Source: Leishmania infantum JPCM5 (Eukaryota; Euglenozoa; Kinetoplastea; Trypanosomatida; Trypanosomatidae). Taken from it: 64,000 nt of DNA. The DNA lies in the NCBI RefSeq assembly GCF_000002875.2, contig NC_009415.2, positions 692,001-756,000 on the forward strand, in the 5' to 3' direction. Each line of letters opens with the position of its first letter. Positions within the stretch are counted from its first letter, which is position 1. The position numbers were made by a program, and so were the translations under genes. This document shows positions 53,873 to 63,599 of the stretch, in pieces. The notes under the pieces were generated by a model, which was given only the letters and a program-made list of their open reading frames with translations, had not been told where the DNA came from and searched no databases.

Positions 53873-56039
53873 GACGCTCGTGGTGACGGTTTTTACGCTT
53901 TGAGCAATCCCAGCGTGCGCGAGAAGGGCGCGGACGGGGGGATAGTCGCGGGGACGAGAAGAGCACTTTGTGCCCTGACTCGAGGAGAGCGTCGCACACT
54001 CGCTTCCACGCACCAAAACGGAAAGAAAAATCAAAGCAGAGCGAAGACGCGAAAGAACTTTATGCCCCAGCACACTTGTTTTGCTTTTTCGTCTTGGGTG
54101 GGTGGGGGAGGGGGTACAGATACGAAAGCTGAATCGGCACCGAAAAAAAAAAAGGAGGCAAACACGCGCACCATGTACAGCAACACGACCGAGAAAAGCG
54201 AAAAGAGGAGGTGCCGACCGGCAACGCCGCAGAAGGAAGCCCAGACGAAGAGAGACAACAGGCGAGAAAGAGAAAAAAAAAGAAGAGGCAAAATGCTCGA
54301 GAGGAGAGAAGACGGGAATGAGAAAGCCAGAAGACACACACAAGTGTTCTACAGTGAGCGCAAATGCAGAGCACGTCTCCCGGTGCGAATCTCTCCGTGC
54401 CGTGTATGTGGGCGTACGCGTTTCAGCGGGCAATCTGGTGTTCGAGGGTCCCTCGAAAAAAAGGATTGGGGGACGAGAGAGGGAGGAAGCGTGGCTCACG
54501 TATGGAAGCCGCCGTCCATGAATCGGTTGAATGGAGTACAGTAAAACACAAATGTGTGCGAGCACTTCCGCTTCTTCGCCAGCGTGAGAAAGGGGGAGAA
54601 AGATATGGAAGAAAGGAAAGGGGGAGAGATACACCGAGGCCATTGAGCGAGTCAGCACATTTGCCTCCATCGATCCAACATCGGGCATGAGTGCGGTCGT
54701 GCCGGGCACATCGAAGCCATGCCGACAGGAATAGAGCGCGCCTTTCCTACAACGCAGTATAGATGCGTGCATATGCCTGTGCTTGTGTGCGGGCGAGAGT
54801 GCGGGACCGCCTGCCCTTCCAGCTTCCGGTCGCTCCGGATGGAGACATGAAGGGGGTCGTGTGTGTGCAGCTTATTCTGTAGACACGGGCAGCGGAAAGA
54901 ACGAGAGAGAGGGGGCCACAAGGTCACTGCGGCCCATTCGCAGCCACAACGTAAACGCGAAGGAACACTCGCGGGCAGAGCAAAGAGCGCGCCTCCACTG
55001 GTCAACGAAAAGAGAGGCCCCAGCGCGTCCCCCGACATCGTCGCACCCTTGTGCACCGAGAAAAGCGTGCATGCGATGCACACAAAGAAGAGCTGAGTGG
55101 CTCGCCCTCCGCATGGACCGGTACACTCGCTCGCTGGCGTGGGACGGAGGAAAGGAGGAGCGAAGAGTGAGTCCGCAGCACTCCCTGTCCAAGGAGCGCC
55201 TTCACGGTAGTACACAGCATTCGTGAGCAAAGTGGGAGAGAGAGAGAGATGCACCGTTTTACGTCCTAAAGAGAGTACGAATAGCTGGTGAAACAGACAG
55301 AAAGCACCACACATACAAAGACCAAAAAAAAAGGTAAAGAAGCCGAGAAGAGTCACCGCAACATGGAAGAAGGGGGAACAATAAAAGACGCTAATATGGC
55401 GTGACAACTTAGCTAGGCGAGCATTATGAGAGACGGGGTGCACAGAGCACTCATATGAACGAGCAGGAAAACCATTCTGAAAAGCAAGCAGGCCGTTTCG
55501 GAAGGCGAGGCTCGCAACGTTGAAAGAAGATTGGAGGGAGTTCGGGGGAATGATCGTCGTGATTGCCAAAGTCTTTGTTCGCAGTTACATTGATGACTGC
55601 TCAGTCATACGTTGCTATTCGCGTGCGTTTTGAAACAATGCGCATCAAGCTGGAGAGAAAGCATGGAGAAGGGGGAGAAGAGTGGAGGGAAAGTACACGG
55701 GATGCGCTTTAGAGGAAAAAAAAGACGCGTTTCAATCACGCCGTGATGCCCGCCATCTTACCAATGAGAGCATCTTCTCCATCCCTGAAGGAAGCAGAGG
55801 ACCGATGGTGTGCGCCACAATGCGCATCCTCCATGTGGACGGCACTCAACGTGCTGCATACATGTCCTGTTCTTGTTTCACGGACTGCTTCGCTTCTTTC
55901 GCTAGCTCGCTTTTTTGTGTGTCTTACCAAGACACTCTGCTTCACGACAATGTGACCACGGATCGGAGAGCAGATCGCCTGTCTCCCCTCCCCACTACAC
56001 TCGGCACGACACGAAGACGGAAAATAAGACAACTGTGGC
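53873..56039. other. Spacer between the low-complexity protein gene and mL43
   Basis: It contains the 5' UTR of the gene starting at 53872 and the 3' UTR of mL43. The 305-codon minus-strand frame at 54652-55569 contains a Phe-rich pyrimidine-tract reading and no recognisable domain; I treat it as noncoding with moderate confidence. Confidence 0.55.
54129..54162 (-). promoter_or_regulatory. Candidate trans-splice acceptor for the gene starting at 53872
   Basis: On the minus strand CCTCC plus eleven T is followed by CGGTGCCGATTCAG; the AG lies at 54130-54129, about 257 nt before the ATG. Confidence 0.5.
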
Positions 56040-56828
56040 TCACCCGGGTGGCTTTAGTTGTCCCTTCCGCTCGCGCCACCAGTCTTCCTCGCGCTGCGCC
56101 TCGCGTCTGCGCAGCATGTCAATGGCATCCTGCCCAAGGCTAGAGTGATCAGGGACGGAGAAGAGGCTGTACTCGTTCAGCGTCGGCGGCGCTGGTCGGC
56201 CCGCTCCGGTGCGGTGCTGCTTTTTCCAGTGGCTGAGGTTGTACTCTAGGTCCGTCTGCAGGCGCGGCATCACGTGTTCCTTCCAGCGTTGGTTCACCTC
56301 CTCCGTACTCGCCTCTGGGATGTCGGTGTAGCGACGCACTCGATCGGCAATCGTGTCCTCCTCCGCTTTCATCTGCGCCCCATACTGTCGAATGTAGTAG
56401 TCCCACTCCTTCTCCGTCAGCTTTCGGCTCCACTGCGCCGGCGGCTGGTGGCGGGAACGGGTACCCTCGTAGTTCCACAGATATGGGTTCCAGGTGCCCT
56501 GCACACTCCTGCGCTGCAGATGCAGGTGGGAAGCAGAGAAGGAGTGATTGTAGTCGTTCCCTTCGTTCACCAGGCGGTGAAAGCGAACGTTGATGCCCAT
56601 CGAGCTGAGAAAGCGGATGGAGTACGCCTTCTCGCTGCCATCCCGGTAGATCCCGGTGATGCTGCTCTCCGGCCACTGGCGAGGGCGAATGTCAATTTTC
56701 ACCTGTGGATACTGCCGGTTGAACTCGGGCAGATAGGTGGCCATGAACTGCCGCATCGCCGGATTCCCTTTGTTGGGGCTATACGACACGATGATCTTCT
56801 GCAGGCAAAGCTCCCCGTTGCGGCTCAT
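56040..56828 (-). CDS. mL43: Mitochondrial large-subunit ribosomal protein mL43
   Basis: This is a component of the mitochondrial ribosome large subunit with an L51/S25/CI-B8 thioredoxin-like domain. Residues about 8-115 carry the family pattern: KIIVSYSPNKGNPAMRQFM at the first strand and helix, FNRQYPQVKIDIRPRQWP at about 36-53, then ITGIYRDGSEKAYSIRFLS, and the diagnostic SVQGTWNPY near 108-116. The 262-residue length exceeds typical mL43 because of a charged helical C-terminal extension (EEVNQRWKEHVMPRLQ, DMLRRREAQREEDWWRERKG), as is common for trypanosomatid mitoribosomal proteins. The ATG at 56828 is preceded by a clear pyrimidine tract and AG. No classic presequence is obvious. It belongs to a five-gene block rich in mitochondrial proteins. 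Confidence 0.88.
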   Translation of the reverse strand: MSRNGELCLQKIIVSYSPNKGNPAMRQFMATYLPEFNRQYPQVKIDIRPRQWPESSITGIYRDGSEKAYSIRFLSSMGINVRFHRLVNEGNDYNHSFSASHLHLQRRSVQGTWNPYLWNYEGTRSRHQPPAQWSRKLTEKEWDYYIRQYGAQMKAEEDTIADRVRRYTDIPEASTEEVNQRWKEHVMPRLQTDLEYNLSHWKKQHRTGAGRPAPPTLNEYSLFSVPDHSSLGQDAIDMLRRREAQREEDWWRERKGQLKPPG

Positions 56829-57351
56829 CCTTACTCCGCTGCGATGAAACGATCCTGGGCGTGTGCGTCGTGTGGAGAGAAGGATGCGTAGACGACCGAT
56901 GCAGAAAAGAGAGCGTCAAAGAATCGAGAAGGTTCTTGGGAGTGTGGCCAGTGGGAGCATGCACGTGCGACGAGCTTTCTGCGACCGACAAGCGGAGCGG
57001 AAGGGAAAAAAAAGATGCGACCTCCCTCAAGGGGTGAAGGGAAAGAGCCACATGCGGTCGAGGAAACGTCTACGAGAGCGACGCACTACGCAGTTGCACA
57101 ACATGCGCAGCTGAGGAGTCGTTTTCCATGCCTCCATCGTGTGTGCTTTATGGATTACACGTGTGTAAGAGAATGGCGAAGGTGCACCGGATGCAGATTA
57201 TACGCATGCTTCATCCCCGGCATGACCACGGGTACCAAACGGTGCTGTGACGCAGCACCACCCACATTGCGGCATGACCCTCACTGCATACAGCCTCATC
57301 AACCGCCAGGAGCAGGGTCGCTGCATGTCGTGGTGCAGCACAAGTCGACAG
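56829..57351. other. Spacer: mL43 5' UTR and 3' UTR of the upstream gene
   Basis: About 520 nt with the mL43 acceptor tract at its low-coordinate end. Nothing else is recognised. The plus-strand 188-codon frame here overlaps the neighbouring gene and has no recognisable motif. Confidence 0.6.
56979..57014 (-). promoter_or_regulatory. Candidate trans-splice acceptor for mL43
   Basis: On the minus strand a run of eight T and CCCTTCCGCTCCGCTTG leads to GTCGCAG; the AG is at 56980-56979, about 150 nt before the ATG at 56828. Confidence 0.55.
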
Positions 57352-58320
57352 CTATCCCTTGCGTAGTGGCCGCGCTTGGAGCGTCCAAGGTAGGCGAGCC
57401 TGGACCGCCTGGATACCGAGCCTCCCCCCGCTTGCACGGCTGTTCAGCGGCCCTTTCTCACCCGACACCCCATCCGTGGTACGCTCCTCCATGCTCCGAT
57501 TGTACGAAGCCAGATGTCGTTGGACGTCACGCAAGAAGCCCTTGGCCGGATAGTTCATCTCCACCCGCGCTCCCTGACTGACGTCGGTATCAGTGCTGCT
57601 GCCGACGTCGAGCAGCTGCTCCACGGTACGCTGCACGAGCCGTCGGTGCTGCGCTACAGCCTTACTGGAGTGGCAGAGTCGCGTGTACGCTTTGTTTGTG
57701 CGGGGAAAGGCCGATGTCAGCATACCGCCTTCCTCAATGAGAAACTGAAGCGTGCAGAAGAGCGGCCATGCACTTAGTGGCTCCTTCTGGTCCGTCTGAT
57801 ATGCTTCGCTCAGGCTCTCATCAGTGATAGAGGCTTCCAGTCTCTCAATCAGCTCCACCAGGCACGCGTGAGTCTGGCGCATCGTCTCCATGTCGCCCGT
57901 GTTCAGAGATACCAGAAGAGCATCGATGGCCGATATCACGTGGCTGCTCACCGTCGACGCCTCCAGATACTCGAGCAGCGATGCAAACACCCCAGACTGC
58001 GTTGGGCAGGCTGCGCCAAGGTCGCGCCCAGCACCAAGCGGTCGGTTCACCACGTGAAGCAAATCCTCGGCTCTGTACAGCAGCACGCTACGTTCCGTGG
58101 AAGCACCAGCAGCAGAGTCGAACTCGTGATGGACGGGCGGAGTCTGAATGCGCACCTCTCTTGCACATTCTGAGAGAAGAGGAACGAAAAGACGACCTCG
58201 CGAGGTGGTGTGTGGATCGAGGAGAAGCGTGTGCGGCTGCTCAAGAGCGCGGAGCAGCAAAAGACTATGGTGCACAGAAGGATGCCATAGCATGGACGCA
58301 GGACATCTTATGGCGAACAT
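57352..58320 (-). CDS. Unrecognised helical protein (322 aa, start uncertain)
   Basis: I do not recognise this protein. Composition is balanced and predominantly helical, for example VISAIDALLVSLNTGDMETM and LVELIERLEASITDESLSEA, then LVQRTVEQLLDVGSSTDTDV and GFLRDVQRHLASYNRSMEE near the C-terminus. Two ATGs compete. The first (58320) immediately follows a pyrimidine tract, and the first AG after that tract lies at 58308-58307, inside the frame. If splicing uses that AG, the next in-frame ATG is at 58293, giving 313 residues beginning MLWHPSVHHSLLLLRALEQ. That start has few acidic residues and could be a mitochondrial presequence, which would fit its neighbours. No membrane segment or catalytic motif is evident. 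Confidence 0.75.
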   Translation of the reverse strand: MFAIRCPASMLWHPSVHHSLLLLRALEQPHTLLLDPHTTSRGRLFVPLLSECAREVRIQTPPVHHEFDSAAGASTERSVLLYRAEDLLHVVNRPLGAGRDLGAACPTQSGVFASLLEYLEASTVSSHVISAIDALLVSLNTGDMETMRQTHACLVELIERLEASITDESLSEAYQTDQKEPLSAWPLFCTLQFLIEEGGMLTSAFPRTNKAYTRLCHSSKAVAQHRRLVQRTVEQLLDVGSSTDTDVSQGARVEMNYPAKGFLRDVQRHLASYNRSMEERTTDGVSGEKGPLNSRASGGRLGIQAVQARLPWTLQARPLRKG

Positions 58321-60116
58321 GGGAGGAGAGGGGAAGGAGCAGGGGTCTCGAGCAAGCAAGTCCCCCTGAAGTCAATGCACTTGCCACGACACAAGCACGG
58401 CGGCGCAGTGAGTAATCACTCCCGATCCCATGTGTGCGGGCGAGTGAGCACCAGAGATGCACAAAAGATAGCAAACACACAACGGTGCAGAGGAAGGAGA
58501 GGCAAGGAGTGAGGTGCAGTGTTTGGCCACAGCAAAAAGAGACTGGGACGTGTGACACTCCCGCGTGCTGTGAGAGCGTCCACCTGAGACGCCACGCACA
58601 GCCTGCGCGCAGGCCGTGCCTCTGCAAGGGTCACATCAAGCAGAAAAGACTCCCATGTACCTTTGTGCTGACGTCCATTTCTGTCATCATCCAGATGCAT
58701 CTCCCTAAAGCACCACCGACTAGTGGCGCCGGGGGCAGCGCGCTCGATGCGTGCGAGGCTGCGCCTCTGCTGTATTGTCCTTCCACTTTTCACCGGCTCC
58801 CCCGAAGCTGCGGACTCGTAGGGAGACAGCAAGATATCAAGAATCTTTGTCGGCTATTTCCCAGCGGAGATGGGGGTAGGGGAAAGTAGAAGGAGCACAG
58901 TGCTCGAGGGAGGGGGCCAGGGAGGGCAGGCACGTGCGCACACACGCGTCCCTCCTTCCAACCCTCGCGGGGGGTGGAGAGGGAAAACGGTGCTGGGGTC
59001 CTCGCATGGCCACCCGGGGACAGCGGTGCGCACATGCACGTGAATGTCCGGGGACCCCCTCCGGACGCTTGGCAGTTTGCTGTGGCGGTTTGCTTGGTGG
59101 TTCTGCACGCGAAGCGGCAGTCACAGGCCTCGGCTACAACGCACCCCTTCGCCCTGCCCGGTGCGCCAGCGTGGCCTGCATCCGCGCCGTCGTCCGTGGC
59201 GCCTGCGCCAAGTCCCCCCGGGTGCCCCCGGGTGCGATCTGCACGGAGACGCGGGTGCGCTCGTCGAGGGAGACCCCCTCGCCATCGGGTCCGCAGACCG
59301 TGAGCATGCGACCGCCCATCCAGACCCGAGCCCGGCACGCGCACACCGAGCGCGACGCGTGGCGTCGGGGGGTATGCAGCGAAGCAGCGCCGCTACAGCG
59401 ACCACTCGTCGCGTGTGTACTGCCTCATTCGCTCTTGATGGGTGCGAGAGGTGTGGGCAATGTGCCCTATATATGTGTGTGTGTGAGTATTCGCGGCCAA
59501 GGTACTTCGGCGTGTGAGGTGTGGGTGGGGTCCACAAGCGATTAGAGGAGGCGGGAGAGCGTGCCTCGCGGCTGTCAAGGGGACAGAAGCAGAGAGGGAG
59601 TTGAGGGCGAGCACAAGGCGCTACGGATCCCATCGATGCGGCTCTTGAGGGCCACTGCCGTTCGTTTTGGTTTCTACGACTTCTCTTCGTCACAACGGTT
59701 GGGGTGTTCCTCGCTGAGGCTAACACAGAAACAAGACGGAGAAGCTATGTGGGCTCGCTCGGAAGGCGGTGCTCGGCAGCGCAGACGAGGCAAGGCCACG
59801 CGATGACGTGAACCGCTCCTGTGCTTTTCCCCACCATTTTCTCGCTCTCATTTTGAGACAGCGCAAACTAGATTCCCGGTGGAATGCGAAAGAGGGACAA
59901 AAAAGCTAGCGTGGTACTAACGTCAGATCACAAGGACGTCCACCAAGATGAAAGGAGAAGCATTTTGTAGACGACGAGTGTTGTTTCTTGCGTATATATC
60001 CTATCGAACCTAGAAAACAGAAAAAACTTACAAGCGTGCTCGATTGATCCACTCACAAGACCGGCACCCATCCACCAACTTTTCGACCGCCGCCACTTCA
60101 CTGTAAGACGATGGCT
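58321..60116. other. Spacer with a GC-rich, coding-like patch
   Basis: It contains the 5' region of the gene starting near 58320 and the 3' UTR of the gene ending at 60117. Between about 58930 and 59420 the sequence is markedly GC-rich, and a 70-codon minus-strand frame at 59134-59346 has protein-like composition (see findings). Elsewhere nothing is recognised. Confidence 0.55.
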
Positions 60117-60590
60117 TTAGATATCCTCCTCCGTCATCGTCAGCATCGGCGGGTTGATGTGGAAGTACGGGCGGATGAACTTGCCATCGCCAGCCCACAC
60201 GTCGTGGCCATGCGACACAGCGTAGTCGCGGGCGTTCTCACGCTTGAAGTGCTCCGGCCAATCCATCATGTACACGTGGTAAAAAGACGAGTAGAAGATG
60301 GAAATGTAGGTCAGGTACAGGAAGGAAAAAAAGGCAGCCCAGTTGAGCATGGAGCGCAGCTTGGTGAGGCGGTAGGGATCTCGCAGACCCAGCTGGTACA
60401 TGGCGCGCCAATACCACTCGAACATCTGCTTGTGGGAGGCGCCCAACATGTGCAGCGGGATTTCGTCCCAGGCAGCCTTGAAGCGGTCGCTAGAGTGCAT
60501 GTCACCGCCGAGGAGGGGGCGGCTGGGACGCATCATGAGAGCGCGATGCGAGACCGTGAAGCTCACGGCGGGGGCGGTACGGCGCAGCAT
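60117..60590 (-). CDS. Mitochondrial one-membrane-segment protein, possible respiratory-complex subunit (157 aa)
   Basis: The longest open frame starts at a TTG; the first real ATG is 60590, giving MLRRTAPAVSFTVSHRALMM. This Arg- and Ser-containing, acid-free N-terminus looks like a mitochondrial presequence. After a soluble part (WDEIPLHMLGASHKQMFEWY at 41-60) there is one hydrophobic segment at about 82-108 (NWAAFFSFLYLTYISIFYSS), then a charged C-terminus ending in PYFHINPPMLTMTEEDI. This layout resembles small supernumerary subunits of cytochrome c oxidase or other inner-membrane complexes, but I cannot name one from sequence alone. A pyrimidine tract and AG lie 51 nt upstream. Confidence 0.82.
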   Translation of the reverse strand: MLRRTAPAVSFTVSHRALMMRPSRPLLGGDMHSSDRFKAAWDEIPLHMLGASHKQMFEWYWRAMYQLGLRDPYRLTKLRSMLNWAAFFSFLYLTYISIFYSSFYHVYMMDWPEHFKRENARDYAVSHGHDVWAGDGKFIRPYFHINPPMLTMTEEDI

Positions 60591-61162
60591 GGCCTTCGAG
60601 TGTGAGCTTCCTTTACGCAACAACAGAAGAGAACTGGAATCTTTTCAGAGGAAGGAAGAGGAGCGCAAGTGTGGCTGGGCTCTTTGCACGCCAAAGGCGT
60701 TGTGGAGAAAGCACGAATACCGCCAGTGGAGAAGAGAAAGGAGAGGGTAGGCAGAGGATGCACGAGAAGGAGAGAGTTCCGCATCTAGGAAGCATCTGAT
60801 CATCGCCATTTGCCCTGCCTGTTGCTGTCGTGCGAAAGGGAATGCTCGGCTTGAGGTGCAGGATTTTGCTCAAACGTGACAAAAGGAGATCGACGTGCGC
60901 AAAAGGCCGCCGGAGTCCACCCGGTGAAGAAGCGCGCATTACTATTTTTTTTTCTTTGCACTTTCAAAGCGCAGGCAAGGCATGTGACAGACGCCATCAC
61001 GCGATAGGCACTTAACACCCCACATATTACACAGTACCAGCCACTTCTGCTCCTCTCCTGCAGGGGAAAAGCAACGACTTTGTCCTTGAAGGAACCAGCA
61101 GAGAAATGCGCAGCGACAGCGCAGATGAAGCAAGAGAGGACAGAGCCTGGCGCACCGCATGA
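60591..61162. other. Spacer: 5' UTR of the 60590 gene and 3' UTR of the twin-CX9C gene
   Basis: About 570 nt. Apart from the splice acceptor at 60641 I see no feature. Confidence 0.6.
60641..60664 (-). promoter_or_regulatory. Candidate trans-splice acceptor for the gene starting at 60590
   Basis: On the minus strand CTCCTCTTCCTTCCTCTGAAAAG forms a compact pyrimidine tract and AG (60642-60641), 51 nt before the ATG. It is one of the clearest acceptors in the window. Confidence 0.65.
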
Positions 61163-61534
61163 TCACCAGAAGCGATACCGCGGCCGTCTCTCCGTCTCGT
61201 CTGGTTTCCACTGCTTGTTCTTCACGAGGCACCGCATGAGCGCCTGACGCTCCGTATTGCAGGTGGCCGTCCGCCCTCCCAGCTTCATCTCCGTGGGGCA
61301 GCTGTAGGAGCACCGCAGCAGCTCTTGGTTGAGCGAAAAGCACGGGTGACTCTTGTTCATGTTCGCGCTCGCAGGCCGAACCGTCTCCTGGTCATACTCA
61401 CGTGTCCCCTGCTTCGACCACCCCGAGAGAATCTCCAGGTTGTGGTTCTCATCGTGGGCGTAGATCATGTTGCGTACAATGTGGCCGCCGCTAACCCGCG
61501 ACGGGTCCGCTGGCGCCTCGGGGTCAGCGCTCAT
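61163..61534 (-). CDS. Twin-CX9C (CHCH-type) mitochondrial protein (123 aa)
   Basis: Cysteines are placed as C65-X9-C75 and C92-X9-C102, within helices reading CFSLNQELLRC and CNTERQALMRC. This is the twin-CX9C coiled-coil-helix signature of proteins imported into the mitochondrial intermembrane space by the MIA40 disulfide relay. The spacing between the two helices (16 residues) is longer than the usual 5-10, and one extra cysteine (C79) lies in it. Members assemble or belong to respiratory complexes; which role applies here cannot be told. There is no cleavable presequence, as expected for the class. The ATG at 61534 opens MSADPEAPADPSR. Confidence 0.85.
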   Translation of the reverse strand: MSADPEAPADPSRVSGGHIVRNMIYAHDENHNLEILSGWSKQGTREYDQETVRPASANMNKSHPCFSLNQELLRCSYSCPTEMKLGGRTATCNTERQALMRCLVKNKQWKPDETERRPRYRFW

Positions 61535-62034
61535 GATTCAGATATTCTATCTCTGTGCGTGAAAGACGGTCGTTGATAGGGGTGTAGTCGCACGATGCTT
61601 GCAGCCGATTCGCTCACACTTCTAGGGAGAGGCGAAGCTACCTGTCAAGCGTGAGAACGGAGAAGCTATGAAAAGAGAAGGAAGGGAGAGGAGACCGAAA
61701 GATGCTGCGAGACGATGGTGCAACCGAAAGCCGGTAAAAAAAAGCGGTGCCTCCAAAACCAACCGAGCGGCTGAGCCGAAGGGTGTGTGTGTGTGTGCGT
61801 GTGCACTGAAGCTCGCAGCAGAGAGTCTGCCTGCCCTCAGATCCACTAAGAGAGAACACATGCACGACACGCAATAAGCCGATCGAATGAAAGTATGCGT
61901 AGTACCAAGAAAGCACCGCAAACAACCATGTGAGCGAAGCGCAACCGCGGACACTGCAGGAGACAAATCCATGCTGCTCAAACAAAATGACCCCGGCATG
62001 CAAACAAAGACCTGACCGAACAAGATCGCTAGCT
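61535..62034. other. Spacer between the twin-CX9C gene and the bL36m gene
   Basis: About 500 nt. It contains a GT run near 61785. A 223-codon minus-strand frame overlaps it and the bL36m gene in another frame and is not coding. Confidence 0.6.
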
Positions 62035-62595
62035 TCACGTCGCAAACGGGAAGCGCGTCTGCCAACGCTGGTTGTATATCCCTAACCCTGTGATGGCTCT
62101 CGATATGCCTCGCCGCTCCTGCTCCAAGAGACGAGTCTTGGTTGGCAGGCCCTGTGACCGACGCTCGTTGTTCATGCTCTTGGCGTCCTCGCGCGCAAGC
62201 GGCATGCCCGTCCGCGGGTTGATGTTCACGGGCATATACTTGTAATACTGGTACGGCTGTTGCTTTCCCCAGGTCCAGGTCGGCTCTAGCCAAATTTCCC
62301 GCTGATTGTGCTCCTTAGGATGTGCTGCACAGCGCACGACGAGTGTATCCTGAATCCAATGAAAGCGGCAGAACTCGCAATGAAGTTTAAGCTTGTCGCG
62401 TGGCACCAGGCCAGGGTGCTTGTCCGTAGATCCCTGCAGTTTCTTCATCTGATGCGTCGTCCGCCCATCCAGGTTGTTCGGAGGGAAGAACACCTGCTTA
62501 TTCTTTGGACCACACGTGTACCCCAGCGGGAAAAAGCTAAGCACAAGTGCCGTCGCACGCAGCGCCTGCCGCGCAGATGATGTATACTGCAGCAT
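62035..62595 (-). CDS. bL36m: bL36m-like mitochondrial ribosomal protein (186 aa)
   Basis: The longest frame begins with GTG at 62637; the first ATG is 62595, giving MLQYTSSARQALRATALVLS, a presequence-like start without acidic residues. Residues about 66-99 (KLKLHCEFCRFHW then LVVRCAAHPKEHNQR) follow the zinc-ribbon pattern of ribosomal protein bL36. C73, C76 and C89 align with the three cysteines, and H92 or H96 could supply the fourth zinc ligand. One residue more than usual separates C89 from H96. Bacterial bL36 has about 38 residues, so this protein has long N- and C-terminal extensions (for example TWTWGKQQPYQYYKYMP), typical of the protein-rich trypanosomatid mitoribosome. With mL43 it is the second mitoribosomal gene in this block. 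Confidence 0.78.
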   Translation of the reverse strand: MLQYTSSARQALRATALVLSFFPLGYTCGPKNKQVFFPPNNLDGRTTHQMKKLQGSTDKHPGLVPRDKLKLHCEFCRFHWIQDTLVVRCAAHPKEHNQREIWLEPTWTWGKQQPYQYYKYMPVNINPRTGMPLAREDAKSMNNERRSQGLPTKTRLLEQERRGISRAITGLGIYNQRWQTRFPFAT

Positions 62596-63599
62596 TAGCT
62601 CGCGATTGCTTGACACGCGCCCTGTGCTCTGAAACACCGCACGCCGTCAGCAGAGCACGAGCCGCTGTCCCATATGTGTGCATGTATGTATGTGTGTAAT
62701 AGAAGCAGTGATGAGGCGAGAAGCGAGTGATAAGCTGTCAGAGAGAATTGTTGAGGAAGCTCTTTTCCACCCGCCTTTACTCGGCAAGGGAGCGAAATCA
62801 GGCATTCACTCGAGGTATCGGTGGGCCTCTCGCCAAACCAGACAGGGTGTCAACAAGCTGCGGGGGGCTTGAGCATGAACAAAGAAACGCACAAAACCAG
62901 AGGAACCAATCTTGTGTGTCATCGCTCATGATTCCTCGGGTCGCTACTGCAGGAGTTGAGATGGGCCCTGCCCTTTGACCGTCTTGATCTGTATGTTGTT
63001 TCGGTCGATACACCCACAAAGAAAAGCTCAAAGAGGTTTGCCGCATCCATCGCCTTTTCCACGAGGATGTTTAGAACGAAAAAAAAAAGAGAACAGGAAA
63101 AAGCAGCAAAAAGAGAAATGAGTGCCTTTCCGAGACAAAAAGTCCAAGGCACCGGGAAAGAAAAGAGGCAAAACAGAGAGAGAACAAACGAAAAGGAGGA
63201 AGGACGGGAGTCATGGACATATGCGTTCAATCCAAACTACTGAAATGATTATGTACGGCACTACAACCCTTCTTATGCCAACTATCGCCGTGATCCGGTA
63301 AGTCTCTATCAACTGGCGTCTTCCCCACACTCCCTTGCTAGTGACGAGAAAACAAACTACAATAAAAAAAAAAAACAAAGAAAGCCTGATCCTCACAGAG
63401 GAATACGAACAAAAAAAAAGATCGAGAAGAGCTATCCTCGTATGCCCTTTCTTCTCCGCACTTTAGTTCGGAAGCGTTTGATGTGTGCTGCATGTGCGTC
63501 ACTTACTCCCTAGTCTGCATAAAAGGCAATCATGAAGGAGACCCAGTAATAATAGGAAAATGCTTTTTTCAATGTGTTCATTTTTCCATAATAAATAGG
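62596..63599. other. Spacer upstream of the bL36m-like gene
   Basis: About 1 kb without a supportable gene; purine-rich plus strand with A runs near 63080 and 63365. Its high-coordinate end borders a SIDER2-like element. Confidence 0.6.
62629..62650 (-). promoter_or_regulatory. Candidate trans-splice acceptor for the bL36m-like gene
   Basis: On the minus strand GCGTGCGGTGTTTCAG ends about 35 nt before the ATG at 62595. The pyrimidine content is modest, so this assignment is weaker than for neighbouring genes. Confidence 0.35.

Noticed and set aside
53873..54772. 300-codon N-terminal extension of the protein at 52.5-53.9 kb
   Set aside because: It has pyrimidine-tract composition and contains a strong candidate splice acceptor near 54129.
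54652..55569. 305-codon minus-strand frame
   Set aside because: It contains a translated pyrimidine tract (Phe-rich) in the middle and no recognisable motif; it lies where the mL43 3' UTR and the next 5' UTR should be.
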